Below are positions 15,328-24,690 of a stretch of DNA of 64,000 nt, in pieces. The stretch's first letter is position 1. Each line of letters opens with the position of its first letter. Source of the stretch: JBDRNO01 sp043811005 (lineage in GTDB: Bacteria; Bacteroidota; Bacteroidia; NORP154); the NCBI GenBank assembly GCA_043811005.1, contig JBDRNO010000260.1:36386-100385 (forward strand). The letters run 5' to 3'. The notes beneath the pieces are model-generated. The model saw only the letters and a list, made by a program, of their open reading frames with translations. It did not search any database and had not been told where the DNA came from. The translations under genes were made by a program, and so were the position numbers.

Positions 15328-17601
15328 CTACAAAAATATACTACCGATCTGATAAACTAAAAAAGATACGATCCATGCCAGTACAGTTGTATATGTCAAT
15401 GTAAAAATTGCCCATTTCCAGCTGTTGGATTCTTTTTTTATGGCTGCAACTGCTGCAACACAGGGGAAATAGATCAGAATAAATAACATGAAACCGAAAG
15501 CGATCAATGGAGTAAATACCCTTTGTCCTTTCATCTCACCGGAATGATAGGTATGGCTCTTCAATTTATGCATTAGGGTTTGGGATATCTCATCAACATC
15601 CGGATCAGCCTGGTAAAGAACTCCCATTGTGCTAACAATAATTTCTTTAGCGCCAAGCCCTGCGATAAGGCTAACTCCCATTTTCCAATCAAAGCCCAGG
15701 GGTTTGATAGCAGGTTCAATAAAGTGTCCCATTCTTCCTATATAGGATATTTCATGTCTTTCAGCTTCCTTCTCAAGTTCCAACTGTCTTATGTGTTCAT
15801 TTTTTTCAAAAGTCAGCGCTGACACCTTCTCCTCATCCAAAGCGTTTAAACTGCTTATTTGTTTATTATAGCCGGCTCCGGTTTGTGAAATAAGTTCATC
15901 ATAATTTTTTGAGTACTTTACATTCCTGGGGTAGTATCCCAATGCCCATATTATAATGGATGCGATCAGGATAATTCCTCCCATTTTTTTCAGGTATTCA
16001 GAAGCATAGTTCCACATGTGTAACAGGATGAATTTCAAGGTCGGAACCCTATATGTAGGGAGCTCCATAACAAAAGGGACCTCATGTGACTTAAACAATG
16101 TCTTCTTAAAAACCACTGCCATTCCTATTGCAAGGGCAATACCTATAAAATATATGGAAAACAACATTGTTCCGGGATTATTAGGAAAAAACGCACCTAT
16201 AAGCAAGATGTAAACCGGCAACCTGGCACTGCATGACATAAATGGATTTATGAGCATGGTCAGCAAACGGTCATTCCTGTTTTCTAAAGTCCTCGTTGCC
16301 ATAATAGCAGGAACATTACAACCGAATCCCATTATCAGGGGAATAAATGATTTACCGTGCAGCCCGATCTTATGCATTATTTTATCCATTATGAATGCCG
16401 CACGCGACATATAACCAGTATTCTCCATCAATGAAATAAAGAAAAAGAGGATAATAATGTTTGGAAGAAAGACTATTACACCACCTACACCACCTATAAT
16501 GCCATCAATTAACAGGTCTTTTAGAGGCCCTTCTGTCATGAATGTATCAACTGAATCACCTATTATTGTAACAAGCTTGTCTATCCAATCCATGGGCATC
16601 TTTCCGAATGTGAAAGTTGACTGGAACATCACCCACATGAAAAGGATAAAAATTGGGAATCCCCATAGCTTGTGAGTTAAAAAAGTATCAATTATTTCTG
16701 TTTTTTTCCTTCTGGTTGGTATTCCTTCAGTGTATGTTTCTTTTACAGCTCCGGAAATAAAACCATATTTGGCATCTGTAATCAAAGTTTCACCGTCTTC
16801 CCTGTACTGAGTTTCCAGTTTATTTATTTCTTCTTTTGAGATATCGTCAATCTCCCGGAAGTTTTTGCAAACTTTAAGCATGTCATAAACTTCCTGATCT
16901 TTTACTATAAGCTTTATAGCTAAAAATCTGGATGATAACCTGTCTGTATTTGAGATATTCTCCTTAACCTTGATTTTTTCCTGGATGGCTTTTATTGATT
17001 TCTCAATAGGTGAGCCATAATTAATATGAATATGCCTGACTGTTGGCTCTTTATCTTCAAAAACCTCACTAGCTTTTTGGAATAACTCATTAATGCCCTT
17101 TCCTTTGGAACTGACAGTGGGTATAATCGGGATACCGATCATTTTACCCATAGCTTCATAATCAAATCTATCACCTTTTTTCAACAATTCATCATACATG
17201 TTTAAGGCAATCACTACCTTGATATCCATGTCAATTAGCTGTGTGGTAAGGAACAAATTTCTTTCAAGGTTTGAGGCATCAACAATGTTGATCACAATGT
17301 CAGGATGTTTTTCAAGAATATGGTTCCTTACGTAAAGTTCCTCCGGACTATGAGCTGATAAGGAATATGTTGCGGGTAAATCTGTTATATTGAATGTATA
17401 CCCTTTTTGTTTAAATTCAGCCGTTTTGGAATCTATTGTTACCCCACCATAGTTGCCTGTATGCTCCCTTACTCCTGAGGCGTGATTAAAAAGAGATGTT
17501 TTCCCTGAATTGGGATTTCCTACTAATGCAACATTTATTATTATTCCCATTTCTTTGGTTGAAGTTTTATGAACACCCTTTGTAATTGTTCCTTTTCTCA
17601 T
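15328..17601 (-). CDS. feoB: Ferrous iron transporter FeoB
   Basis: An inner-membrane Fe(II) uptake protein with an N-terminal G-protein domain. Visible are G1 GNPNSGKTS (about residue 28), the G3 region DLPATYSLSAHSPEE and G4 LNMYDE (NxxD). The helical regulatory domain and the membrane part follow, with the paired Gate motifs including MGFGCNVPA (conserved Cys) and GLGAKEIIVST. At 757 aa it is near the normal size. The predicted start adds about 17 basic residues before MGIIINVALVG, and an alternative start at that Met is possible. No FeoA is adjacent, but a Cys-rich partner is downstream. Three operator-like palindromes lie directly upstream, which suggests metal repression. Confidence 0.96.
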   Translation of the reverse strand: MRKGTITKGVHKTSTKEMGIIINVALVGNPNSGKTSLFNHASGVREHTGNYGGVTIDSKTAEFKQKGYTFNITDLPATYSLSAHSPEELYVRNHILEKHPDIVINIVDASNLERNLFLTTQLIDMDIKVVIALNMYDELLKKGDRFDYEAMGKMIGIPIIPTVSSKGKGINELFQKASEVFEDKEPTVRHIHINYGSPIEKSIKAIQEKIKVKENISNTDRLSSRFLAIKLIVKDQEVYDMLKVCKNFREIDDISKEEINKLETQYREDGETLITDAKYGFISGAVKETYTEGIPTRRKKTEIIDTFLTHKLWGFPIFILFMWVMFQSTFTFGKMPMDWIDKLVTIIGDSVDTFMTEGPLKDLLIDGIIGGVGGVIVFLPNIIILFFFISLMENTGYMSRAAFIMDKIMHKIGLHGKSFIPLIMGFGCNVPAIMATRTLENRNDRLLTMLINPFMSCSARLPVYILLIGAFFPNNPGTMLFSIYFIGIALAIGMAVVFKKTLFKSHEVPFVMELPTYRVPTLKFILLHMWNYASEYLKKMGGIILIASIIIWALGYYPRNVKYSKNYDELISQTGAGYNKQISSLNALDEEKVSALTFEKNEHIRQLELEKEAERHEISYIGRMGHFIEPAIKPLGFDWKMGVSLIAGLGAKEIIVSTMGVLYQADPDVDEISQTLMHKLKSHTYHSGEMKGQRVFTPLIAFGFMLFILIYFPCVAAVAAIKKESNSWKWAIFTLTYTTVLAWIVSFLVYQIGSIFL

Positions 17602-17690
17602 TATTCTTTAATTCTAAAAGCCCTTGTTGTTTAGATTAATTCTAAATAACTAAGCGAAGAAAATACTTATTTAGAATAATTCCAAATAAT
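17601..17690 (-). promoter_or_regulatory. Three metalloregulator-like palindromes upstream of feoB
   Basis: Imperfect copies of TTTAGAnTTAATTCTAAA lie at 17601-17620, 17629-17650 (GTTTAGATTAAT-TCTAAATAAC, the best one) and 17667-17690. They are about 30 nt apart, around three helix turns, and the first overlaps the leader just before the ATG. The shape (TTTAGA-N5-TCTAAA) suits a Fur- or DtxR-family repressor. The specific regulator is not known. Confidence 0.6.
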
Positions 17691-17757
17691 ATTTTAAAGA
17701 AGAGCCTAAATGTAGAATTTAAAATCAGGAATAGTTGGTAAATTTTACTTTGAAAGT

Positions 17758-19084
17758 TTATTTTACATGCAGCATTTTTTTCTTTAAAACCATTCCATCA
17801 CTTTTCAACACATAATAATACATTCCACTTCCTATGTTATATTCTTCGGGATCAAACCTTTCAATATACTTTCCATAATCATACCTCTGATCATCTATCA
17901 TTGTTCTTATTTCCCTTCCCATGAAGTCATAAACTTTAAGACTTATTATTGAACTTTTGTGTAATTTGAATGAGATAAAAGTCTCGTTGGTAAAAGGATT
18001 CGGGCGATTTTGATTTAGCAAGACATTAGCTGCAAATAGCTCTTCCTCAACACCGGAAATCAAATCCGGGTCAACAATAGCAGTCCAAATGCTCAGATCA
18101 GAGTCATCTAATCTTGTCCATATCGGTCTAATAACACTATCATGTGCAGTTATATTGGTATAATCTCCAAAAAACACTGATTGATCTGGCAGGAAAGGGG
18201 ATTCACTAATTTTAAAATTTGTAAAGGTATATCCGCCATCGGTTGAAACAACCATATAAACATCCGTTTGATTGTTGTTATAATTTCTGCGGTCATAAAA
18301 AACAAAATATAAATATCCGTTTGTTTGATCAATTGTCATCCAGGTGAAGAACTGTTGTTTCCCGGGAGGGTCATTATTGACACGGATCGGGGCACACCAT
18401 GTATTTCCTCCGTCTGTTGATTTTGTCAGCCACACATCAGTGTCATCGGAACCGTTTCGCTGATCGGTCCAATTAATGTAAATAGATCCGCTATATGGTC
18501 CGTTGCTAAGATCACAAACAGTTATAGGAAGACCATGTTTGCCCACCGTCAACCGATTTGGAAAATAAGATGATGGTGCTGTCATTGACGTTTGTACTGC
18601 CATAATCATCAAATTGTGTCCATGTTACATAAATGTGATTGGTATTTCTATCAACTACCACCCACTCTTTATCCTGCGCTTTGGTTCCATTTAAACCCAT
18701 GTAAGTTCCGTCTGTCCATGTTGTTCCGTTATCTGATGATTTCTGACAAACAATCCTGTCTATCCAGTTTCCTGAATCAGGGTTGGAAAGATGGAAATAA
18801 TAAAAATGACCAGCAGTGTCAACAAAAACAGCGGGATCGCCCCACACACCGTAAGAAGAGGATTGCACATGCTCAGTCCAGGTATATCCCCCGTCAGAAG
18901 AAACATAGTAATTATCTAAATTGGCAGCAGCTACAATTTTATCGGTATTATTGGGATCCAAGACAATGGTTGTCTCATTGGGATTATTCAAATTACTTAT
19001 AAGCACATTTGTATGTTGCGCGAAGAGTTGATTAAAAAGGAATAAGACGATTATAAAGCAAAATTTTTCCATACTTCTAATCAT
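17758..19084 (-). pseudogene. Asp-box sialidase-like secreted protein, broken by a frameshift
   Basis: Two overlapping reading frames (18512-19084 and 17758-18612) together encode one secreted beta-propeller protein of about 440 aa. The first part has a signal peptide (MEKFCFIIVLFLFNQLFAQ) and Asp boxes SSDGGYTW, SSDNGTTW and SVDGGQTW. The second continues with STDGGNTW and STDGGYTF and ends in a T9SS sorting domain (NQNRPNPFTNETFISFKL, VYDFMGREI, GMYYYVLKSDG). Removing one A of the pair at 18539-18540 (plus strand) joins them as GGQTWSPITVCDL, which fits the repeat pattern. Nothing in the flanks looks like a slippery site, so a real mutation or a sequence error is likely. Catalytic sialidase activity cannot be claimed: Asp boxes also occur in non-enzymatic propellers. 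Confidence 0.8.
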
Positions 19085-19318
19085 TAAATTGATAGTATGA
19101 GAATTTTAATGTTTCGCCACGAATTTTAAAAAAAAATATATTAGTGTAAATTCGTGAATAGAATCTTATATTATTTTCATTACCCCACAACAAAGATAAT
19201 AAAAAGATGGTTCACCCCGTGAAGCATTAATCATACAAAAAACAATAAGGAATATTGGCATCTTTATTGTACATCTAACTGTTAATTATTCACACTAGAG
19301 GCATTCAAATTAATAGTT

Positions 19319-19909
19319 ATGAAAACTTTTCTGGTAATTTTTTGTCTTATTCTTACTACAAACGCTTTTACACAAAAAAAGAAAGATATTATTAAGAAAA
19401 TAGATAATTATATGAATAAAACTATTTATTATGCTATGTATGAAACAAATTATGATAGTTTAAAATCCGTAATAAAACAATATTTCATGGAAAATGATTT
19501 CATTCAAACCAAAGAATCAGATTCTGATATGACCTTCTATACAAAAGTTCCATTTATGTGTTCAACATACAGGTATGCAAAATCATATAAATATACAGCA
19601 ATTAAACATAAAACTTGTTATAGAAAAGCTTTTGTTACAGTTTCAATTTATGATGAAAAACCGGGGAAAAACATACGTATATCGTGGTATGTTGTCAATT
19701 ATCCTCCTGGTGTATGGAGGCATGGTGGGACAGGATATGTCGGATATTCATTTGATGAATTGTCATTACGTAAATATCTATATATTACCTATTATAGGAA
19801 ATTTATTCCATTTCCTGAACAGCTTGCAAACAGCATAAATGATTACAATGCTTCTCAAACGAAAGAGCAAAAAAAAATAGTAAAAAGCAAAAATTATTAT
19901 ATTTACTAA
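19319..19909 (+). CDS. Hypothetical secreted protein
   Basis: A 196-aa protein with a signal peptide (MKTFLVIFCLILTTNAFTQ) followed by a Lys/Tyr-rich domain. It has paired cysteines (about residues 81 and 100), a Gly-rich loop (WRHGGTGYVGYSF) and a strongly basic tail. I do not recognise the family. It stands alone between two genes on the opposite strand and has no visible sorting domain, so it is probably periplasmic or loosely surface-associated. Codon use is like its neighbours. Confidence 0.65.
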   Translation: MKTFLVIFCLILTTNAFTQKKKDIIKKIDNYMNKTIYYAMYETNYDSLKSVIKQYFMENDFIQTKESDSDMTFYTKVPFMCSTYRYAKSYKYTAIKHKTCYRKAFVTVSIYDEKPGKNIRISWYVVNYPPGVWRHGGTGYVGYSFDELSLRKYLYITYYRKFIPFPEQLANSINDYNASQTKEQKKIVKSKNYYIY

Positions 19910-19932
19910 TAAAAATAGAGCTGGTATACAGA

Positions 19933-20159
19933 TCAATAAACAACAACCTTGACTGTATTAACGCTCCGGCTATTTTGTATAGTCAAAAAGTAAATCCCTT
20001 TATCGTGATTGCTTATATCAATTATCTTATGACCACTTCCGGCTGATAAATGATCAATATAGATTATCTGTCCAAGTATGTTTTTTATCGATACGGAATA
20101 GTGGTCATTAATTTTATTCGAAACCTCTATAATGAATAGACCGGAGTTGGGATTTGGAT
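19933..20159 (-). other. Cryptic T9SS sorting domain, out of frame with the M14 peptidase
   Basis: In the minus frame shifted from the M14 peptidase, an open stretch reads YPNPNSGLFIIEVSNKI ... IKNILGQIIYID ... DKGIYFLTIQNSRSV and ends KVVVY at the TGA 19933-19935. This is a textbook T9SS C-terminal domain with no start of its own. It can only be expressed as the tail of the peptidase at 20127-23288, from which it is separated by the heptamer repeat at 20160-20180. Confidence 0.88.
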
Positions 20160-23100
20160 AAACAGGAAACAGGAAACAGGATCATAAATACCTATAATAT
20201 CAGCAACTTCAAAACTATCTGTTACGGTGCACCCCAAAGAATCTTCAATTACTACAATATAAGTGCCCCCAGTGATGCTGTCTAAATCTTCTGATGTTGC
20301 ACTATTTGACCATGAAAAAGTATAAGGGGGTGTTCCTCCTGTAACAGTTAAGTCAATTGCACCGTTACCTATAGAAGAAGAATCATCAGTTACATTTACC
20401 GAAAGTGAAATAGAACCGGGTTGGGTGATGGTTGCGCTGTCAATTGAAATACATTCCTTTGAATCTGTAACGGTTATTGTATATGTGTCTGCTACGAGTT
20501 CTGTAACATTTTGTGTTGTTTCACCGGTTGACCATAAATAACTATAAGGCATTGTCCCTCCGCTTGTTGTGACTGTAGCGGAACCATCATTTTCTCCGAA
20601 ACAACTAACATTTGAAACATCTGTCAAGAGTGATATTAAATCGGGCTGGATAACAGTTGCGCCTGTTATGGAAACACACCCGCTTGAATCAGTTACGGTA
20701 ATATCATAAGTTCCTGGAGCTAAGCCGGTAATGTTTTGAGTTGTATCTCCATTAGACCAGTTATATGTAAAGGGACTTGTTCCTCCGGAAACCGTTAAGT
20801 TAATTGCACCGTCATTATCCCCATAACAGCTTACATCAGAAGTAACAGCAGTTAAAGAAGCAGCGTCAATATTGTTTATCAAAACCGTGTCTGTTTGAGT
20901 GTATCCCATGTTATCAGTAACTGAAACAAGATAAATTCCAGCTGTTAGCCCTGTAGCAGTTGCCGATGTTTGGTTTGACGGGTCATCCCATTGATAGGAA
21001 TATGGCGGTATTCCGTCTGTTACGATAACGGTTGCACTTCCGTCATTACCGGAACAGGTAGCATCTGTTGAGAATATGGATAATATCATAGGTATGTTCT
21101 GAACGATATTAACTTCAAAATCATCAAAATAAAATCCGTCTTCCCTAAGGTACAGATCACTAACTATCCGGAATTTAATCAATATGCTTTGCCCTGCATA
21201 ATCATCAAGATCTATCTCTTCCAAAACCCATGATGTTTGAAACCCGTCATAAAGGGGCTTTCCCTGGTCCTGGTTGCTGTTTCCTGTTGTAGTGTATTTG
21301 CCGCAAAGGGGTGTCCATGTGCTTCCCCCATCTGCTGATGCTAAAACCTGGGCGTAATCATATCCCAGTTCTATTTCCCATCTCGCCCAATACGAAAGCC
21401 GGGCAGTTAAAGCATCGGTCAGATCAATGGGAGTGGATAAGGTAATGGAAGTACTTGAGCTATTCGAATAGTTACCTGAAGGGGAATCGGTTATTGAACC
21501 GGAAGAGGTGTAGTATATAGAATTACTAACTCCCCACCCGGATGTTGATGTCCAATTCGTCATGGTATTGCAATTGTCGGTAAGGATAGTGCTGATCTGC
21601 CCGTATGTGTTAGTAATTGTGTCGGTATAGGTAAACAGCCCATTATCTACAGCGAGGACAAAACTAAATTGCTGTCCGTTTTGAATACTGGTATCCAGTG
21701 AGAAAGAAATAGAGTCGTACATTTCCTCCAAAAGGGTTAAAAACGGATATGATTTGGGGCTTCCAACGCTTGTAATTTCAGTTCCCAGGGGTTGAATTTC
21801 AACGGTAAAGGTTGCCGGGCTGTCTAATCCCAGCCGTTGTATCTTAAAATTGAAATAATCGTTTTGCTGGTTGAAGATTGAAGGAGACAAGTCTTCTACT
21901 ATTGAGTATTTGCCAACGAGGTGTGCAGCTGCTAAATTCTGCCACATATTGTCTTTGCATAAATCTATGATAGCAGAAGAAGGAGGCCAAAAGCCATAAT
22001 TATCCGGTCCTGCTTCGGGTGTCATGGATATGATCTTATTTTTGGTGAATTGTTCTCCGTACATCCAATCATCAGTATCTCCGTTGGTGACATATCCTAC
22101 TGTTTGGTCTCCTGTTCCAAAGATATAATCATTATCACGGGTCATGAGCCGGGCATAACTGAAAAAGATAGCAGAATCAGGAGTGAAGATGGATTGCTCA
22201 TAACCCCAGGGATATATCAACATATTGCTGTAAGTATGGTAGTTTAATGTTATCAGGATCTCATGGCTTTCACAAAATTCTCTTATAATATCGGTTTCCG
22301 GTTCTGAGAAAGGCCCCGTGCCTCTGTATGTCTCGTCATTTGTGTTTGGAGAAGACCCATCGTTATCATACCCCCACATATAGCCGTAGTTACGGTTGAG
22401 GTCAACTCCGAAAGTGCCGTCACCGTTATTTCTCCTGTTTTTGCGCCACATACCGCCACCACTTGGGTTGGTGGTCCAGTTGTAGATATATCCGTCAGGG
22501 TTGATACAGGGGATGAAATACATTTCGGTGTTATCAACCAGATTGGTTACTTCATCGTCAGTGGCGTAGTTTTCCAGCAGGTAATACATATAAAATATCA
22601 TCTGAGATATTGATGCGGGCTCCCTTGCGTGATGAAGTGCCGTGTAAAGCACCTCGGGTTCCGGTTCATTAATGGAGGGATTGTCTGATATTTTGACCCA
22701 GTAGATGGGTCTTCCTTCGATGGTGGTATTTGTTCCGATCTGTTGCCTAACGGTTATAATGGTTGGAAATTTGTATGCCATTGAGTCCAAATGGTCCAGC
22801 ATCTCCTGGTAAGTGAAATATCCCCCCATTGATCCGAGGGTAAAGTTATCAGGAACAGGATAATCAACGCCAGAAGAGCAGCCATCTGAAAAACGTTTTT
22901 TTTTTGAAGATTTTTTATTGGTTGGCTCTCCCTCTCCGCCATCTGGCGTAAGGTCAGGGGTTGTGCTTGTGTCGTTCTGTCTTTGGTAATGCTCTACTAC
23001 GTCATCAATCAGGACATCATACTTAAAACCGTTTGATTTGATAAGCTCTATCTCTTTATATGAAAAGTCAGATATAAAGAAAACACCTTTTTTGACCTCA

Positions 23101-23288
23101 CCGTGATCTACTGCTATTCCTAATTGCGACAGCTTAGCCAAGCCGTCTTTGCCAGTATATACTTTGACACGTGAGTATTTGGTTGTTTGTGAAAAACAAA
23201 TACCGGTAGTAACCATTAAGGCAACTATGGTAAAAGCGATTCTTGCGAATCTTTGTAATTGATGGAGATTTAGAACAGTTGTTTTCAT
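20127..23288 (-). CDS. Large secreted M14 zinc carboxypeptidase with SprB repeats
   Basis: A 1053-aa exported peptidase. A signal peptide lies near residues 12-33, followed by a propeptide-like region. The M14 domain carries zinc ligands in HHAREP (about 218) and NYHTYSN (about 346), the substrate region DLNRNYGYMWG, and the catalytic Glu in MTPEAGPD (about 419). A MAM-like or jelly-roll region follows (about 570-735). Four SprB-type repeats (about 741-1031, CYGDNDGAINLTVSGG type) come next. The current frame ends IGIYDPVSCFLFIQIPTPVYSL right after a three-copy 7-nt repeat. The proper sorting domain lies intact in another frame up to 19933. With one or four copies of the heptamer, the protein would read DPVYPNPNSGLF into the domain. 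As written, it lacks its T9SS signal. A -7 box sits 4 nt before the ATG. Confidence 0.9.
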   Translation of the reverse strand: MKTTVLNLHQLQRFARIAFTIVALMVTTGICFSQTTKYSRVKVYTGKDGLAKLSQLGIAVDHGEVKKGVFFISDFSYKEIELIKSNGFKYDVLIDDVVEHYQRQNDTSTTPDLTPDGGEGEPTNKKSSKKKRFSDGCSSGVDYPVPDNFTLGSMGGYFTYQEMLDHLDSMAYKFPTIITVRQQIGTNTTIEGRPIYWVKISDNPSINEPEPEVLYTALHHAREPASISQMIFYMYYLLENYATDDEVTNLVDNTEMYFIPCINPDGYIYNWTTNPSGGGMWRKNRRNNGDGTFGVDLNRNYGYMWGYDNDGSSPNTNDETYRGTGPFSEPETDIIREFCESHEILITLNYHTYSNMLIYPWGYEQSIFTPDSAIFFSYARLMTRDNDYIFGTGDQTVGYVTNGDTDDWMYGEQFTKNKIISMTPEAGPDNYGFWPPSSAIIDLCKDNMWQNLAAAHLVGKYSIVEDLSPSIFNQQNDYFNFKIQRLGLDSPATFTVEIQPLGTEITSVGSPKSYPFLTLLEEMYDSISFSLDTSIQNGQQFSFVLAVDNGLFTYTDTITNTYGQISTILTDNCNTMTNWTSTSGWGVSNSIYYTSSGSITDSPSGNYSNSSSTSITLSTPIDLTDALTARLSYWARWEIELGYDYAQVLASADGGSTWTPLCGKYTTTGNSNQDQGKPLYDGFQTSWVLEEIDLDDYAGQSILIKFRIVSDLYLREDGFYFDDFEVNIVQNIPMILSIFSTDATCSGNDGSATVIVTDGIPPYSYQWDDPSNQTSATATGLTAGIYLVSVTDNMGYTQTDTVLINNIDAASLTAVTSDVSCYGDNDGAINLTVSGGTSPFTYNWSNGDTTQNITGLAPGTYDITVTDSSGCVSITGATVIQPDLISLLTDVSNVSCFGENDGSATVTTSGGTMPYSYLWSTGETTQNVTELVADTYTITVTDSKECISIDSATITQPGSISLSVNVTDDSSSIGNGAIDLTVTGGTPPYTFSWSNSATSEDLDSITGGTYIVVIEDSLGCTVTDSFEVADIIGIYDPVSCFLFIQIPTPVYSL
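20160..20180. repeat. Heptanucleotide tandem repeat (AAACAGG)x3
   Basis: Three perfect copies of AAACAGG (minus strand CCTGTTT). They lie in the coding frame of the M14 peptidase exactly at its junction with the sorting domain. Seven is not a multiple of three, so each gain or loss of a copy changes the frame. One or four copies keep the sorting domain in frame; two or three do not. Confidence 0.95.
22918..22955. repeat. Degenerate family B-like unit inside M14 peptidase
   Basis: CTCTCCCTCTCCGCCATCTG-GCG resembles the CTCTCC-TCCGCCAGCTGGCGG context at 14741-14763 with changes. It is translated as the linker DLTPDGGEGEPTNKK between the propeptide region and the peptidase domain. Similarity is partial, so the call is tentative. 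Confidence 0.4.
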
Positions 23289-23292
23289 ACAT

Positions 23293-23300
23293 CAAATGTA
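23293..23300 (-). promoter_or_regulatory. -7 box placed for a leaderless M14 peptidase mRNA
   Basis: On the minus strand TACATTTG ends exactly 4 nt before the ATG at 23288. With TAnnTTTG centred near -7, transcription would begin at or next to the A of the start codon. No clear -33 element was found. Confidence 0.5.
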
Positions 23301-23363
23301 CAACTTTTTTATTATTTAATCTTAATTTTGATGGCATAAATAGAAATACACATTTTAATTTAC

Positions 23364-24686
23364 ATGCTTCTAATTTACACTCCCAAAATAACCGCCCGCC
23401 ACAGATACATCTTTAAATTGATCTTCCGGGATATTCTAAGCATTGATATTAGAATTACCGTTGATGCCGGTGAATTAAAGTCTTATGACGGTCCAAAGAT
23501 CAACTATTCGCAAAACCCTGCTGGTACGGATGAGATATTCTTTTATTCAGCAAACCTGTTATCCGAAACAGGTATCAGCAAACAAAACATTACTGTAATT
23601 GATTGGAAAGACGGTAAGGCAATTTATCCCATCCCTCACACAAGTGATGTGCAGGACAACTCAGCCCTTCCTTTCGATCCTTTCGCGGCAAGCTTTTATT
23701 TAGTGAGCCGCTACGAAGAATACCCGCATCATAGCAGCTACAGGCACAAACGTTTCTGTCCCGAAGAAAGTTTGGCTTACAAAAACGGATTTCTCTCCAA
23801 GCCGGTAATAAATATATGGGTTAGAGAGATAGCAGAAATCATCAAATCCAAATACCCTGAATTTGCTTTTCCTGCAAGATCATATCAATATATCTCAACA
23901 ATTGATATTGACAACGCCTACGCTTTTCTTGAAAAAGGCATTATGCGTACAATTGGTGGCTTTGCAAGGTCTGTCCTTTACTTAGACCTGTACGAAGCCA
24001 TAGATAGAATAAGAGTTCTTTCAGGACAGAAAAAAGACCCTTTTGATACTTATGAACTTCTTTTTCAAATCCAGCAGAAATATAACCTGAAACCCATTTA
24101 TTTCTTCCTGCTTGGCGACTATGGATATAAAGATAAGAACGTCCCGTATAAAAGTAAAAAATTACAATCCCTGATAAACTCGATAAATGAATATGCTGAA
24201 GCAGGAATACATTTTTCTTATGGCTCGGGCAAAAATTCCGCTAAATTTAAAAATGAGGTCAACCGGCTGTCAGGGATATTAAATAAAGACATAACAAAAA
24301 GCCGCCAACACTTTTTGCAGTTATATTTTCCAGATACTTACAGAAACCTGATAGACGTTGGTATTACAGACGATTATACAATGGGTTATGGTTCACATAT
24401 TGGTTTCAGGGCAGGTATTTGCACCCAGTTTTATTTTTATGATCTGGGCTTAGAGCAAGAAACCAATCTGAAAATCCACCCGTTTGCAGTAATGGACAGG
24501 ACACTCAAAGATCATATAAAATTAGCTCCTGACAGGGTGGTTGCTCAAATAAAACAAATTATTGATGATGTAAAAAAAGTTGATGGAACCTTTATCAGCT
24601 TATGGCACAATCAATCACTTTCCGGTTACAGAGAATGGGTCGGTTGGCGGGAAGTTTATGAGCAAATGGTATCTGTCTCTTGTTGA
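23364..24686 (+). CDS. Polysaccharide deacetylase-like protein
   Basis: A 440-aa protein of the Bacteroidota type that joins an N-terminal domain (residues about 1-160) to a degenerate NodB/polysaccharide deacetylase barrel. The barrel contains STIDIDNAYAF (metal-binding Asp pattern, about 178), IYFFLLGDYGYKD, GIHFSYGSGKN (His, about 283) and SLWHNQSLSG near the end. Members are thought to act on cell-surface polysaccharides, but the substrate is not known. It has no signal peptide, so it may act in the cytoplasm. It is divergent from the M14 peptidase (75 nt apart) and convergent with the next gene (4 nt). Confidence 0.75.
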   Translation: MLLIYTPKITARHRYIFKLIFRDILSIDIRITVDAGELKSYDGPKINYSQNPAGTDEIFFYSANLLSETGISKQNITVIDWKDGKAIYPIPHTSDVQDNSALPFDPFAASFYLVSRYEEYPHHSSYRHKRFCPEESLAYKNGFLSKPVINIWVREIAEIIKSKYPEFAFPARSYQYISTIDIDNAYAFLEKGIMRTIGGFARSVLYLDLYEAIDRIRVLSGQKKDPFDTYELLFQIQQKYNLKPIYFFLLGDYGYKDKNVPYKSKKLQSLINSINEYAEAGIHFSYGSGKNSAKFKNEVNRLSGILNKDITKSRQHFLQLYFPDTYRNLIDVGITDDYTMGYGSHIGFRAGICTQFYFYDLGLEQETNLKIHPFAVMDRTLKDHIKLAPDRVVAQIKQIIDDVKKVDGTFISLWHNQSLSGYREWVGWREVYEQMVSVSC

Positions 24687-24690
24687 GCGC

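Noticed and set aside
18592..19002. 136-codon ORF opposite the sialidase-like gene
   Set aside because: Composition and lack of any recognisable motif show it is the antisense shadow of the Asp-box frame.
20160..20180. Three AAACAGG copies considered as an assembly artefact only
   Set aside because: Cannot be excluded, but the exact fit of one or four copies to an intact sorting domain makes a real repeat the better explanation; kept as a finding.
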